DNA of 64,000 nt from Pagrus major (Eukaryota; Chordata; Actinopteri; Spariformes; Sparidae): assembly GCF_040436345.1 (NCBI RefSeq), contig NC_133223.1:21043613-21107612 (forward strand), written 5' to 3'. Shown here in pieces: positions 1 through 15,375 of this stretch. The notes beneath the pieces were generated by a model. It was not told the origin of the DNA. It saw nothing but the letters and a program-made list of their open reading frames with translations, and ran no database searches. The position numbers were made by a program, and so were the translations under genes. Within the stretch, counting starts at the first letter, position 1; each line of letters opens with the position of its first letter.

Positions 1-88
1 ATCACTCTCTCCCTGTCTTCTCTTACTTTCATTCATTCTCACTCCTGCACTCTCCATCACTCTTTCTTTCCATGCCTCCCCTTTGCAG

Positions 89-175
89 GTAGATACGTTT
101 CAATGGGTGAGGCCCACTGACTCAGTCATCCCTACACATCCCCTCCGCCTGCACGCCCTCCTAAACGTCGCCAAC
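89..175 (+). other. tmem198: tmem198 5' UTR part of the first exon in the window
   Basis: A long pyrimidine-rich tract (about 1-84) ends in CTTTGCAG at 81-88, a strong 3' splice site. The exon therefore begins at 89, and at least one non-coding exon with the promoter lies to the left of the window. The frame stays open upstream of the ATG, so an upstream in-frame coding exon is not strictly excluded. Confidence 0.7.
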
Positions 176-314
176 ATGACTTCCACCAGCCAACTTCTGG
201 GTTTGGCTGAGGTGGGGCTGAAGTGTGACCAGGAGATTGAGAGGAGATATGAGATCGTGCCCTCGGTGGTCTGCTCCATGTGCTGCCTCTTTGGAATCAT
301 CTACTGCTTCTTTG
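176..314 (+). CDS. tmem198: tmem198 coding exon 1 (residues 1-46)
   Basis: Encodes the N-terminus and most of the first membrane segment ([17 protein letters not shown]). The donor at 315 is GTGAGT. The exon ends one base into the Gly47 codon, matching the two bases that open the next exon. Confidence 0.93.
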
Positions 315-3300
315 GTGAGTGATGATGTAGTCACAGCTCTGCTCACTAAAATGTATCTTCAATCTTCTCCTTCATTACATGGGATCAGTGAAAAATGGGA
401 TTTCATTTAAAGATTGAAACAGCTTTATCCTTATTCTAGTGCAACGTCAGTATCTGGGATTCTGAATCAGGCTCACTTTAAAAATACAGCTTGACACTTG
501 TGCCTGTCACTTCCAGCTGAAAAGAGCTAATCCCCATCAGTTAAGAGTGCCATGGCTGCTCTACTGTTGCCATAAGAGGTCTTGTGTCTTTTCCCGTTCA
601 GTTGACATTTAAAAGAAAAGTTTGACATTTCAGCAAACTCTCTTATTTTTTTTCTTGCAGAGTTAAATGGAAAGATCAGTAGCCCTCTCATGTCTGTACT
701 TCAAATAAAAAGCTACCACCAGGAGCCAGTTATGAATGAATGAATGTATTTATTTATTTATGTATTTGGCTTACATTCATCTTGAGAAACAAAGATTACA
801 GCACAAAAATAGTCTCATAGTCGATTACCAAAAAAGGAATAGGCTGAAGCCCAAGGCTTATTTTTGCCTATCTTATATAAACCAAAGGGTAACCCAGAAT
901 ATCAGCAATACCAAAGAAAGAAAATAAATGAATTAATAAGTAAATACATTATACTGCTATTTATTATAATCCTCAATTATTTTACTTTTTAATCATTTTT
1001 AAATTATCTTCTCCTATACAGTTAGCTTAGCTTGGCACAAAGACTGGAAACAGGGAGAAACAGCTAGCCTGGCTCTAATAAGCACATCTAAAGATCAATA
1101 ATTAACACGATACATCTTGTTTGTAAGATTCAAGATTCAGTACTTTCAACATGGTTGAATGGACAGACAAGACCACACACTCATAAAATACAGAAAATAC
1201 AGTAAAAGAGTATGGACAAATACGTAAAATAATATTCAGACACTAGCACCTGTAGGGCTATTTGCACTGACACACTAGATAAAGTGCTTCAAGTACGTAA
1301 ACGTATTTACGTAAAAAGTTGTTACCTACTGTGCTTTGATATTTTAGTCATTTAAAAGCCACTCTTTTACAAAAAACACAAAACTGGAGACCCTGGGCAG
1401 TAATTAGATTATCTAAAGAAAAACTAAGGATGTCTGCCTGTAGCATTACTTTAAAACATGATGTAAACAACAAAGAGTGACATGTTGAGACATGTTGCCA
1501 GGATATAATTTGAAAGTGTTGCCAAAACACATAGCCAAGGAGTCCTGAAATACCTACTGTTGATCATTTTACTTTTATTTGTAGCGCCTTCTGCTGTGCT
1601 GGTGTATGATGTATTGATTTAAGAGCATTAAAGAGTCGCTCTCTTCTTTCACGCTATGTGAATCAATATTGAAACCTCATTCCTGTAGACTAAGCTGCTG
1701 TGGCGCTGCTATAACATACAGTATGTACTTTACTTCAGGGAGCACGGTGGAGTAAATGTTCTGCACTTGCTGCTGTGCTTTCTCGAATCCTTGAATCCCT
1801 GTCACTCTCTGCAGTCACCATCAAACTGATACTAAAAAAGATTGGACTGCCTGCTGTCCTTTAAAAAACACAACATGTTATCTTCTGCAGCTTATTCAAA
1901 GGCATGTTCCCATTTCTTTCAACTAAATGTTGCAGCTGCCCTGCTGTAAGAAAAACGCAGCACAGATTTAAATCAGAAATACCAGGCCTCACTGGGAGTG
2001 GACCCCCTGTTGTATTTATAAATTAATTAAATCCTCTGTGCCATCAAACAACCAGACTCATGCTTACATGCATGGCTCCAGTCATATGTAAAGACACGAA
2101 GTCCTGACTTGAGGCTTCATCTTGGGCCCAGCAAGTGAATGTGTTTGATTGCATCATTAGTATTAAGGGCTCATCCTAATGAGTTTGGATGCAAAGTCAT
2201 TACAGGAATGTGTAATCAATAAATAATTAGAGAGAGAGATCTGCTGTACAAGCTGTTTACAGTAGAGTTGTTGAAAATGATTAAGATTTGTATTTCCGCT
2301 TCAATTGTGAGTGGAAAAATTGCATAAAAGTGCTCAATTAATGGCAAGAATTTTGTACAAAAGTGTAATTAACTTCTGTGTTTCCGTGCAGTGAATTTGT
2401 GTAATTGTTTACTTGTAGCCATTTTCATCCTGCTGTGGCTGTAAATTAATGATGTTTTTTATTTTGGGAGGACTGTAGGAATGCAGGCTAAGCAGATCAG
2501 ATGCATGCAAACATTTTTTTAATGTTCTTTTTGCCTTTACTGGACAGCAGACAGTAAAGAGAGACTTGAACTCTCTTCCAGGTATCCATCAGTAGCCCTT
2601 TTGACCACCAGGATTAGCTACAAATACTATCAGAGAGTTGATCCACATGATAATATATTGAAACAAAACATACTGTACACTGCCAACCCTCCCTATTTTC
2701 CCAGGAGACTCCCGCGTTTCATTTCCATCTCCCAATTTTTCACACATTTTCCCCTTTTAGTTATCAAAACCTATTTCTGGCACTGTACCCTGTGTAGTCT
2801 GCTGTACCGTTGGCGGACAGAGAAATGGAGAGGAGAAAGAATATTTAAACAAATTTCAGACACCCTGGAGAGAAGAATTCCTGTTTCTTACTTAAAGTTT
2901 TAAAGGAAAGGGGCTGTAAAATCTGCCACATCGATTTTTCTGTCAATAAGGGGGCTCGTACCGTATCAATCCCCATCGAGAGGCTGACGATGAGGGCAGT
3001 GGTGTTCACAGACTTTGCAAGAAATTAATGAAAAGTAATAAATGTTACTTTATGACACATATTTAGGCAAGTTTACGTGAGAGGACAAAATATTCTGCAC
3101 GGTCTTCTGAGAATTAAAAGTCAAATTAAAATTATTTCACATGAAGTGTGTGAAGTTTGTTTTCATTCTTTAAATGTCACCAGAATGTAGAAACACAGTC
3201 CTTGAATCTTTAATTTTTCAGGAGTGGGAGCCTCCCTAATTTTGATGTTTCAAGGTTAGCAAGTGTGGTTATAAATGATCCCACAGAAGCAGGTAGAAAT

Positions 3301-6300
3301 GTCTGCAATTAGATCTTAACACAACACACAATCAGTGGCCACTGCTAAGCACTGAATTTTCAGCTTGTATGTATTGTCTTTTGATCAATCATCCGAGGAC
3401 TAGGCAATGTGTTATTGTTATCCTGATATGGCATAAGTGATGTCTTTTCCTGGTTTTAAAGGCTGCATTAAAAAACTGCATTACACTTTACATTACAGTA
3501 AAGTGAGGTCATTTTCTGCCTAACCCTTTTCCCACTTAGTCATCATATCCACAATACTGAAGGTTTTTGTTCAAAAATCTCATTGTGTTAATATTTTATG
3601 AAAGTACCTAAGGTCATCCCGACAATACTGTCAGGACGTCGAGGTATTTGATCAAAAATACTGTGATATATGAGTTTGTTGCTCAGTCGTAGCATTGTAT
3701 GATGTGTTTTTTAGGAGATTTCCTAATATCTAGATATAACGTGTAACCTGGTCAATGCAATCCCCAGAATAAATGTTAGCTAAGTACATTTTTTGCAGAA
3801 CCATAGATAAGTTAAACTTCCAAACTAAACATTTGTTGAGGTTGAATTTCCTATTTTTCTGTTGTCACAACACTGTCTAAGCACTAAAACCACTTTGTTT
3901 AGGGCTAGGTAAACATGAGGTGGTCCCACTTCCTGTAAAAAAAAGCAAGCTGATTTTGGTCACCAGCAATAAAATTATATTATTTTCAGGTCATATTGTG
4001 TAGCCCTAAATCATCCTTTGTTAAATTTCTTGGCCACTGTTCATGTATACAGTATTGTGATTTAAATAAACTACATAACACCCATAAAATCACATTCTTC
4101 CCAACTTAGATTATTTACCTGCAGACCCGCACAGGGCTGTTAATATTTATACTAACAGTAACACAAGCAACAAAATACATGCAGGAAAATAAACAAGGTA
4201 ATGTTTCACATAATAAAAACACAGAATTGTGTTGTGTGGAAAATATATAGAATTACATTTTTTGGAAAAGCAACCCTGCTGCTTTTGGATGAATATTGAT
4301 GCATGTTGAAGCTCTGAGCAGATGTGTGGCATACAAATAGACAGGGCGCGAATCGCTGAAGCGTACAGACGGCATTAACATTCACTGTATATGTCCGGGT
4401 GAAGCATCGGCAGCGTCAGTCCCTGCATTGCAAACAGGTTACCCAACAACTTTATTTCACAAAGTTGACAGCATGCGAGTAAGACGATGGTAGCTCTGAA
4501 ACAAAACTGTTGGGCGGATAACAAAATGTAGAGAACACTGCTATTCGTAGATCCTCACCTCTAGTGAGGCAGGAAATGTCAAGTTTGCCCTTAGGGTGGT
4601 GAAGGAGAACAAAAGATGTCTTAGCCCACTTTAATTGTACGTTGCTGTACTGCATTTAGCAACCTCGTGATAGCATGTTAACGCTTTCTGTTTTAAATGT
4701 CTGTAGTTGACAAAAACTTTAGTTTATCAAATCACACTGATTGTTTCATACACGGTTCCAAAAAATAGCAGCAAAACGTCTCATGACAATGGCGTCATTT
4801 TACTTGAGATACTTAATCTCCTCAGTTCTTCACCATCTGTTGTCTGTTTGTCTCTCTGTTTGTTTGACAACAGAAAGAGAAAATTAAGAGGTGCATTTTC
4901 CCCCTCAGTGCCAGATCTTCCTTAATAACCAAACAAAATCACTGTTCTGCAAATGAGGCACAATGCATATTGTCGGCATTGCTCAGAAACCCCACAGTCA
5001 CTTGAATAATTTTAGGAGAAAGACATTCCTGCTGCTTTTCAGCAGGAAAAACTGATTCTCCCTGCCAACACATGTTGCCTGTAGAATGCCGTTTAGTCCG
5101 AAGGTCTTGAGAAGAAAAGGTTATCTGTCATTTATTCGACCCAGAAAAACAACAAAGTTACAGGAGAAACAATGGGTGATGTTATAGGAGCAAGATGGAT
5201 GAGGCAAAGCAAAAGAGAGTGGAAGGGAGGGAGAAGGGAGCTGAACAAGCCAGAGTGAACAGATGGGATGGAGGGTTTGATGGCTGGAGGAAAAGTAAGG
5301 GAAGAAACGAGGAACAAAAGAGGGAGTGGGGGGAAAGGCAAAGAGTGGAAGGGTGGAACAATAGGGGGGATAAAGGACCAAGGAAAGGATGGGTCAGAGG
5401 GAAGTGGCCAAGAAGAAGCCAGGGAAAGGCATATTTCAAAAAGGTATTAATTGATTTATGGATCTGATGTGGAAGAACAAAGCTGTGAATTTGTGGCTGC
5501 TGACCAAACAAATGTTCATGTGGCTGTGGATGTTTTGTCAGACTTGTATTCATTCTTGTGCTTTCACCACACTTTTTATTGAAAGGCCTGGTGGTGGCTC
5601 AACGATATCTAAGAAAGCACACATAAATGAGGTAAAGTCACGAGGGAGGAGTGCGGACGGTGGGTTGGAAGAGAGGAAGAGTATTGTTCAGCTCAGCTGT
5701 GCGATGCCTGATTACACAAAGATAACAATCTGATGCTGGATCCCCTGGAGACAGAGTCCAGTCAGACAGAGAAAGAAGGAGATGTAGAGCAAAAAATAAA
5801 GGGAGACGCAAACATTAATAAACACAGAAGCAAGAGCCAAGGAGATTCTAACTGTTGATGATTTGATTTGTTAATGCCGTAGCATCTTTTGCTGCCTTTT
5901 TTTTTGTTGCATTAGAGCACATTAAAATGCGGATAAACCTGCGAGACAGAAAAAAAGAGAAAGCCAAGGACACGAGGGACCAAACAATGGGTAAAGACGA
6001 GTCGAAGGAGAGCAGCTGTTCTATTCAGCAGCCTGTTGACTAATGAATGTGGATGACCTTTTGTAATGAGACGATTATCATATTTTAAAGCAGTTTTACA
6101 GAAACAGCTTATCTGCTCTTCACATCATCTTCCAATAATGAAATGCTTCTCCCTAACCCACCACAGGAAGGTGGCTGTTCATTGTTCTGCTGTTCAGTGC
6201 GAATCTTATCTCCCTATACTATTTCATTTAAAGATATATTTAACATTTCTGCATTGAAATGTGAGAAAAGACTAGACCCTTGTTATATATTTAGTTGAGT

Positions 6301-9300
6301 TGTGTACTATCATTATCCCAAATGTTTCAAACAATGTTCAAACAAAGACAAATCCACAAATGTAGTCAAGGTTACAGGTGCTTTTCATCTGGTCGCCTGA
6401 CGCCATAACGTCCGGGTAAACATCAGATGAGGCGCCAGAGAGCGAGGAACGAAGTCAGCAAACATGACTTAATATAACGCGAATGAAACTTAAGAACATG
6501 ACCTCATCTGTGAACATTTCTGAGTCACATAGATGGATTATCATCATCAAAGGTGGTTGTTGAACACTGTTGACAGCAGCTGCTATTGTCTCATGCTGCT
6601 TTCTCCTTTTTTTTCTTTACATTGAGAGACCCCCAGAGGCAGAAAAGAGATTCAGTATTCACTTTGTTGTCCTATTTATTTATTAGTTTATTTGACAGGG
6701 ACAATACACGTAGGCATTGTTATGTGTCATTAAAATGCAACCGATGCAATGTATGTAGGACTTCTAGCCATGGCTAATTTGCAGTTTTTGTCCCTGGTTA
6801 GGCTTTTGAGGAATAAAACACACAATACAACACTCTAAAAATAGATATAAAAGCTAGCAATAAACTAGATATAGACAAGAAGCCGCTACAGACTGTGACA
6901 GACAGAAAAAAGAAAATGAAAATTAAATTTGCGCTGGGCTTCTCCTCATGCTGCATCCACAAGAAAACATTCCACACACATAAAAGAGCTGCTGGGATCA
7001 AGAAACAAGTCTAAGAACACAGTCATAAATTAAATATTTCAGAAATCAAATCCATTTAGCACCGTCTAATAAGGCATGCTTTATAGTTTGTTTGTTTTTT
7101 TTAGTTGCAACTAATAGTTAAATTGCTCGTCATTAAAGAATTTATCTTCATACATCAGATTTTTTTGTGTTGCCTTCATCTATCAACCACGGATTTAAAA
7201 GGTAATAAATTCTAGGCCAGCAGATTCGTGTTGTTGCAAATCATCTTCCAGATGAAAGTTAGAGCTTGTTGGCCAGAAAAAGTAAGTTACGATGAAAGAT
7301 GATAAAAATCAGCCAAGACTTTTAGTAGCAACTAATCTTTAATTACTGGTCAATAAATAATGTATTAATCCTTTAAATGTCAGTCATACTATTTGGAAGA
7401 ATTTTTGGGTTGCTATAATTGTACAATCATCTGTCACCTGAGGACTTAGAAGGTAATAAATTCTCAGCAAACTGATTTTTGCTCCTCCAAATCATCTTCC
7501 AGGGGAAATTAAGAAACTCGAGGAAAGCATACACCTATTTGTTTGTGTGTACTGTGTGCTCTTGAGTGTGTGTGTGTGTGTGTGTGTGTGTATTTTTTGT
7601 TGACAGAAGTCGAGACTAAAACAGAAAGTCCCTCTGGTGTTCATCTCTATTTCAGGCTACAAGAAATGTCTCATATGCACTCACTGACTTGTTTGTTGTT
7701 CCAAGTTTGTCCTTGTAATGAATAATTTTTTCACATGGGTTTCTGGCTGTACACTCACTGCAGTACAGCATATACTGTATGTTTCGTATGCGTGTGATTG
7801 CCTCACAGTGGTCTGTTTGCCTTCCCTCCTGCAGGCTATCGATGCTTCAAGGCCGTATTGTTCCTCACAGGCCTGATGTTTGGCTCTGTGGTTATCTTCA
7901 TGCTGTGCTACAAGGAGAGAGTGATGGACACTCAGCTGAGTGTCGAGGCATCAGTGGGAATCGGCCTCGGCATCGGGACCCTGTGTGGCCTGGTGACCAT
8001 GTTGGTCCGCAGTGTGGGACTATTTATGGTGGGCCTGCTGCTGGGCCTGCTGGTCGGAGTGGCTTCGCTGGTGGTGAGGAGACACGTTTTATTTCGCAAT
8101 GTTTAGATTGATGTTTATTTGCAAATTTACAAAACTTACATGTTTCATGTTTAAGCTAAAGAGTTTTATGAATAAAGCATTGTAATATTAGCACAGGGAA
8201 GCCTACAGTGCTTGCGCCCAGTCATACCAGAAAGTGGCATGTGCTATAGACTAATCTGGGTCTTAGCCAGACTCAATTGGCAGACTCCCGTTTTTCATTG
8301 CCCTCTCCCAGTTTCCTACCAGGGTCACAATTCTCCTGTATTTTCATCTCGATTTATGACAATTTTTCCCCTTTTAGTAATCTTAACCTGTTTCTGGCAC
8401 TGTCCAGTGTGTAGTCTGCTGTACTGCTGTGCCTTGTCCTCCTCAGTGAGTGAGAGACTGACATTTTCAGACACCCCGGAGAGAAGAATTCTCATTTCTT
8501 AACTAAAGTTTTGAAGGAAAGAGGCTGTAAAATCTGCCACGTCAATTTTTCTGTAAATCATGGGGGTCGCACCACGTCAGTCCCCATCGAGAGGCTGACA
8601 AACACAGGGTAGTGGCGTGCACAGACTCTCTAAAGGGCAGGGGCAAAAAATGAATACATGAATGAAAAGTGATAAATTTTACTTAATGCCAAATTTACAC
8701 CAAAAAGCTAATTATTCTGCGGTGTTTTCTGAGAATTATATGTAAAATTTACATTATTTTTTACATAACATGTTGTTGCAGTTCACTTATTATTGTGTTA
8801 TTTTCATTCTTTAATTTTCATCAGAATGCAGAACACACAATCCATGAAACTCAAAATTTGTCGCTATGGTTTCGAAATCCTCTCTTTTTCTGAGGTCTGA
8901 AGGTTGACAAGTAGATAGATGTATCCTAGCCGTTGTTACTGCCGTGGCATTTCACTTGTAAACCTGCTAATGTACTTCTACATTTTAACCACTTTTGCAC
9001 AGCTTTTGCAAAGAAATATGTCTCCAGGAGATCCTTTAGCTCATTTTGAAATGCCATTAAATGACTATCCCCCAGCATTAGTGGTAGCAACACGAAATAA
9101 TAATAATGATTTTGTTTAATTATTTTTAAAAAAACGTTTTAAAAAGGAGAAAACACACATAAATAGGCTAGCGGAGTATTGCATAGGTAGAAACAAAAAG
9201 TTGGCTAGCTTTCTATTTAGCCTGTCACTGAGGATGCTAGCAAAATAGTTAACTCACTAGAAATAAGCACATTAGCACGTAAAGTATCTACTCAAGTAGT

Positions 9301-12300
9301 ATCATAACTGACTGCAAACCACACCACAAAGCAGGCCATCAAGTGTGATTTTATTAGGAGTTTTGATAAAACGATGGCGTCCTCCGTTTTGGAAGACAAT
9401 GGTAAGCCATTGAACTCTTGATGTGGATCTACTTTGCTGTCATTAACAACTACTACTGTTGATTTGACCAGGATCTACTTCTCCTTTTTCCCTCCCAGGT
9501 TATGGAAGAGTTCTACCACCCCAAAACAGTGTGGGTTCCCCTGGGTATTCTCCTGGGCTCTGGGACGTTATTTGCCGTCCTCACTCTTCAATGGCAGCGC
9601 TGCTTCGTCACCCTCTCCACCGCCACTTTCGGCTCTGCCATTATCACTGTCACCGTGGATTACTTTATAGAGCTGTTCGCCTTGGTACACTACGTCTACG
9701 AGAGACTCAGGGTAGGCTCGTCTGTGTGATTGTCTTTTATTACACTATTTGAAGTCACCTTCAGGCCTGTGTTTTCTGTGTGAGTGTTCGATATATTTGA
9801 GGGTGATCACGTGTCCCTTGATTTTTTACTGGACTGTTTGTCTTGGCGAGTGATTTTCATTTGTGTTTGTGTAAAAGTGAGAGACAGACAGACAATTGGA
9901 CTGATAAAATCTCTGATATTGACCACTTTATAGAGCGGTTAACAACCCAATATTAGATACTTCACCTTGGTGCAGTCACTGTCTACAAAATTTTGCCAGG
10001 AGCTTCGGGTGTGACTGCAGATAAGAGCTGAGATGATGGAGTGAGTCAACAACAGGGAGGAGTATTAGATATACTGTATGTGTGGATAAAGGAAAACAGA
10101 CAGAATTGTGTGTCGGCAATATGGACAAAATCTTCAATCAGAGATGTGTAATTTGTCATAGTGATATATAGGAATACAGTCAACTTTGTACGAATTAAAA
10201 TGAAACCTATTTGTAGATAAAATTAACAGATGGAAATGTCTGTTTTTGAGCTCATTTAGAGGATTAATAAGGAACAAGTCAGCGTTCATCATCACACTAA
10301 TTCAATAACCCTGTAAATCCAATATTGCCATTAAAGAGTTCACACTGCAAAATAATACAACCAAAGATAGAGCAAAATATAAACCAAATTTAACATAAAG
10401 GTACATGAACATTGAACAAAGGCCACAGAGAATCAACAGTCTGCAGGTTTTTACTCCAACCAATCACCTGAGCTGGTGGTTTCAATGACCAGGTCTTTCC
10501 CTCCTCTTAAAGAAGTCAGTCTGTGGACCGTTTAGTAAAGAAAAAACTTTCAGATCCTCCATCGTTCTCGGTTGCCAGACTTTGCCATCGTTTATTTAGG
10601 TCTTTTGTTCGATTTGTACTGTTTGTGTTATCACATCAACATATTATCAAATTTTCAACATATCTATTTACATGACCTTATTTTTACAGAGACGCCATAT
10701 TCAGAACCGACCTCTTTCATGTTTGTTTGACTAAACCAGACTGCTGTATGCAGACAGTGGGAAGCCGTGCTGGGGCAAGCATGGTTTATGACCCATTTAA
10801 AATGTTCTCATCTTTAACAGTCTCATTTTGCAACCAAATTAATCAATTTTAAAATAAATTAGTATTTCATTATGTTGTGCTCTCTTTTGTGCAGGAATAA
10901 CTCTAAAAAGGTTTTGAGAAACTGACGAAAGTGTCATCATTTAGTTACAAATCAGTTACAGTGCTTTGTATAGATTTATGGTTTAGCACTTTATCCAAAT
11001 GAATTATTCAACTAAAACTGTGTAATCTTTGCAGGTGGCGCCTAAGAAACCAGTGTGCTGGTTTACTTGGGTCATCTTGGGAGTGTGGCCGGTCCTGGCC
11101 CTCCTCGGAGTGCTGATCCAATGGAAAGTCACTGCAGAGGGATTCTCTCACACAGAGGGTGAGTGATGCTGCTTTACACACGACTCCTTTTACTTACTAG
11201 GACTTTACTTTGATATGCTCTCACATGATGTCAACATACTGAGCACTCCAAGAAGACAATTTGAGTGGGTGGAAAAGATGGAGAATATGACAACAATGTC
11301 CAGAAGGTATATAAAAAAACAACATGGTGAAGCATGATTTTCAAACTGTTTGGGGATCATGACTAAGTGAACGAAATGCAACTGACGTGCAAGAATACAA
11401 CAGTGTTTCTACGACCAGAAAAACAAGCACAACATCTTAGAGATATTTCTCTTTAATTAAAATATAATCCATGAAAACCATGTATAATACAGAAGCAAAA
11501 CATCAGCAGCTCCGACTATATGCTAAACTCTTCCCTCTTGCTGAATAACAATTTACTCAGAAAATCTATTAGTTGTTCAACGGTTATCTTGTTCTGCATT
11601 ATTAATTAGATATTATGTCAAAATATGTAGTCGTCAGTAGTTTTATGTACTGGCAACAGAGATGAGGATAAAAATGCAGACTCTTGCAGGCAGAGCAGGT
11701 AGGCTAAAGGAACTTCATGCTCCAAAAACAGGCTTACTCAGCAGTTTGGGGTTAGTCCTAACAAGCAAACAAATCCAGCGGTGTTGAAAGGCAGGAAAAA
11801 TCACTCAGCAGGTAGCAGATCATGGGCAGATTGACAGAGTTAGAATGCATGAAGGTACAGGCAGTCTAGCAGGGAACATTGGCTAAAGGGCTACCGAGGA
11901 GCTGATGATGGAATTAAGTGGTTTGCAGGTCGGTTTGGGACCGGGGACATTTTTGGGAAATTGAGATTGGCAGGTTTGGGGACATTTCACAATAATTCAA
12001 GGTCCTGGGGCAGGTGAGAATGAGTGTGGCTAAAGGACTTACTCAGAACCTGTAGCACAGACTTTGATCTTTCCCTTTGGTGGCGGATTTTATTAAAAAC
12101 ACTGATGAATTCATAAAAATGAACAAACAAACATCTTATGAATAAATTGCATCTATCCAAATTGATTTTACTGCTTAGACGCTGCAGTCCAAAATGGCTT
12201 CTGCTCCAACCTCCGACTTGTGAACATACAATGACTGTGCTCAGAAACGGCTGATTCAAGGGAGGCGGTGCTCACCTCACCGTGTCCGATCTAATGTAGG

Positions 12301-15300
12301 CCACGGCCACAAGCTTCAGGCAAGGCTGCTGCAGACCCTTTGAAAATAAGTCTGTTTTTCATCCTCAGTTTGTGGTGGAGTTCAGTGAGAAGGATGAACA
12401 TCTACTTCAGCTGTCTAGGAGAATGCTGCAATGCTGTTTTGTTTTGAAGGACTACGAAACTGGACTACGAAAGTCCAAATTTTCATTTCTGGGTGAACTA
12501 ATCCTTTAAGTTCATATTACAGTATTTATCTCCTATAGTAACCACGACAGTGACTATTTTTAATGAAGCAGGAACGCTTGGCTGCTGGTATGCCAAAGTC
12601 TAGAAACAATGTTTAATTAAAGATTCCTTCGGCCCAGTTTCGTTCAATAAATGTGCAACTTCTAAGCACAAATTCTGTTTTTGAATTTCCTGTTTAATCT
12701 TAGACACTCACTAATCACGTCAAGTGCACAGAATGATGATGAGGCTCGTTTCAGTATTAATCTCAGAGGCCACTACAAGCTGGTACCATTTTATCAAGAC
12801 TGGCTAATCTATCCTAATTTTATTTAACAGGCAGTTTTATCGGCAGCTTTAGAAATCATAACCATTATGAGGGCAGAAACAATGTGTGCATGTGTGTGTG
12901 TGTGAGGGGGAGACTAAACACACCGACATTATAATGTGTTAATGACGGAAACAGCCTTTCTGAAAGCAACCACAACACAGATGGCAAGATTACAAACACA
13001 CACACACATGCGCGCACACACACACACACACAACTAATACACACAAACAAACAGAGACAGAAATATACTGGGGCACTGTCTCTCACTCACTCATACACTC
13101 AACACACACATCTCATTCATTTGTACACACACAGTGTTTCATTTGATCTTTGCTGGCGTACGACATGCAGAGTGGTGTCTCAGAAGAAGTCACACATTGC
13201 CTCAAATAATGGGATTAAACAGCCGGCTGCTATGGCTTCCAGTCAGAGGGTGTGGGCAAAGCGATAGAGGAAGCTTTTTAGTGCTATTTTGAAAACTGTA
13301 CAATTGCGTGTGAGGCGGGAGGGGGGGCCTAGAAAGGGATAGAGACATGAAGGAAGGCAACTGTCTATAAGAGAGGGAATTGATTCTTCGAAAATTCAAG
13401 ACACACTGCTTTGTTCAAAAAGTTGGCAAAAAAACCCTTCTTCCTCATCATGTGGCTACAAGATTAAAAGATGAATTGACCACACTCACTAAAAGAAAGA
13501 TAAAAGGAAACAAAGGGGAGATAATATAACAGAAGTAACACAGGAGGGTAATGAAAAAGACCAAAAATAACAAGAAAACATCATTTCTGGATCTACTGAT
13601 GTTTGTTACGTGCATTTCATGCTTGTTGCCTTAGATACAGCCTGTGATTGGTCATGTGAAGAGGGGAAAAAAATGAAACACGAAGCTTTACGGAGAGAAA
13701 TGTGAATGCTATTGCAGTTCCTGCTGCTTTGTGATAAGAGCGACTTCAGACAGGGTCATTATGGTATAGAAAACTCCTTGAAATATACCTACAGTATACA
13801 GCAGCTGTCAGGAGACCTTTTCACACCTGCAGGCGATCCCCATGAAATGTTCAGGAACATTTCCTGCATCTGTCATGTCTCACCTCCAGTTCCCCACCTG
13901 AAGACATAGTAACATTTCAGGGAAAATGCAGGTAGAGATGTGCAGTAATATTACATGGACAGGCATGTTAAGGTTGTCTGACAAAAGACACTTTCACATG
14001 GAGTAATTAAATAAATGACAAAGCAGCAGCTCTTCGCCTGCAATAACTAATAACTATTTTAATGTTCCTTTCAATGTATCAAATGTGTTTCTGATGCAAG
14101 TATATCACGAAAAATGTAATTTATCTTGCAAACTTTTTGAGTATTAAACTCACAATAGACAAGTTACTTTACTTTAACTTATAATGATGAAGTAAATGTG
14201 ATTGCACAGTATAATGGCTATGGAAAAATGACACTATCAGCATCTAGGTTCCCTATAAACTTCGCTTTCGTCATGCAATATTGTCTGCCACGGGGCATGA
14301 AACCTTCTGGGAAAATGCCTGGCACCACTGCCATCAATAATACCACTTGGAATTGCATTACACAAACATTTGCACCGTAAACACCTCATTGTCCACCATG
14401 TTCTTGAAAATAATAAGAGACGTCTCCTCCTCATTAGTCTGACTTACCCGATGGAGACTCTTGGTATATAAGCCTGACATTTCGTACCTATTGCAGGCGG
14501 CATTTCCCTCTTCCTTCCTGTATTTGCGTGTTACTGTTTTCAGAATACCAGTCGCTACATGAAACAAAAATTGGTGGAGCCAGATCTCTCCCCAGTGTTG
14601 AGACAGCGTTGTGGAGATACACGTACATCTAGCCTAGCCCTGTCTTCTTCTTCTTCTAATGAGTTTTTTGCCAGTTGGCATCCACAGGTGTTTCATCACC
14701 ACCATCTTCTGGATTGTACTCTGCTCCATCTTTTCCAGCAATGTGAAAAGGCACAAGACAGAAATGTTCCTGAACGTAGCTGCAGGTGTGAATAATGAAA
14801 ATCACTTGCGGTGCCTGAAAGGTTATCCGAGTTATTTACCAGGAACTAAATCTGAAAGACGCTAGAAGAGTTTGTCTGTTTTGACAGAGAAAGGATGGTG
14901 AGGATGGGGAGAAGGAGAAAAAAGGGGGCAGGTGTATTGGGGGAAGGGCAGAGTAGGGTGATTAACTGGGGCAGAATGGGTAAGTGGGGCAGCCGAGTGG
15001 AGCAGTGAGGAAAATCATCTGTCTGTCAGCTGATTCAACAGCATGCAGGACACGGGTGGGAATGAATTAGCTTGCACATGTTTTTCTTTTATTTATTTTT
15101 TGTCTGCCTGTGTTGACAATGATCGAACATACATGCGTTTGTATAATTCATTCCAGAGCCTAACATGAACCATCACAAATACATTCGTAAGTCCGCCCGT
15201 AGCCTGACTTAAACCGAACCTCTCAAACTGCCTTTTTTACAAGTGAAGACTGCACAAAATGTCCTCACTCCCAAGGTTTAAAGCTCATATTGGTCCTCAC

Positions 15301-15334
15301 ATAGATAGACGTCTAAGAGCATACATACACAGTG

Positions 15335-15375
<41 letters not shown>

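Larger units (their letters stand above)
315..7834 (+). other. tmem198 intron 1 (7.5 kb)
   Basis: No coding exon seen. It holds a fragment of the foldback element (1019-1123), repeat copy A (2681-3250), a purine-rich tract (5195-5420), an approximate duplication (7104-7510) and a TG microsatellite (7566-7591). The remainder is AT-rich sequence in which I recognise nothing. Confidence 0.8.

Noticed and set aside
83-175. Upstream extension of the tmem198 frame
   Set aside because: Only a non-ATG start inside the intron is available; the CTTTGCAG acceptor at 81-88 shows the exon begins at 89 and the first ATG is at 176.
5195-5467. Long open frames on both strands
   Set aside because: They result from the purine-rich composition; no family resemblance or splice context.
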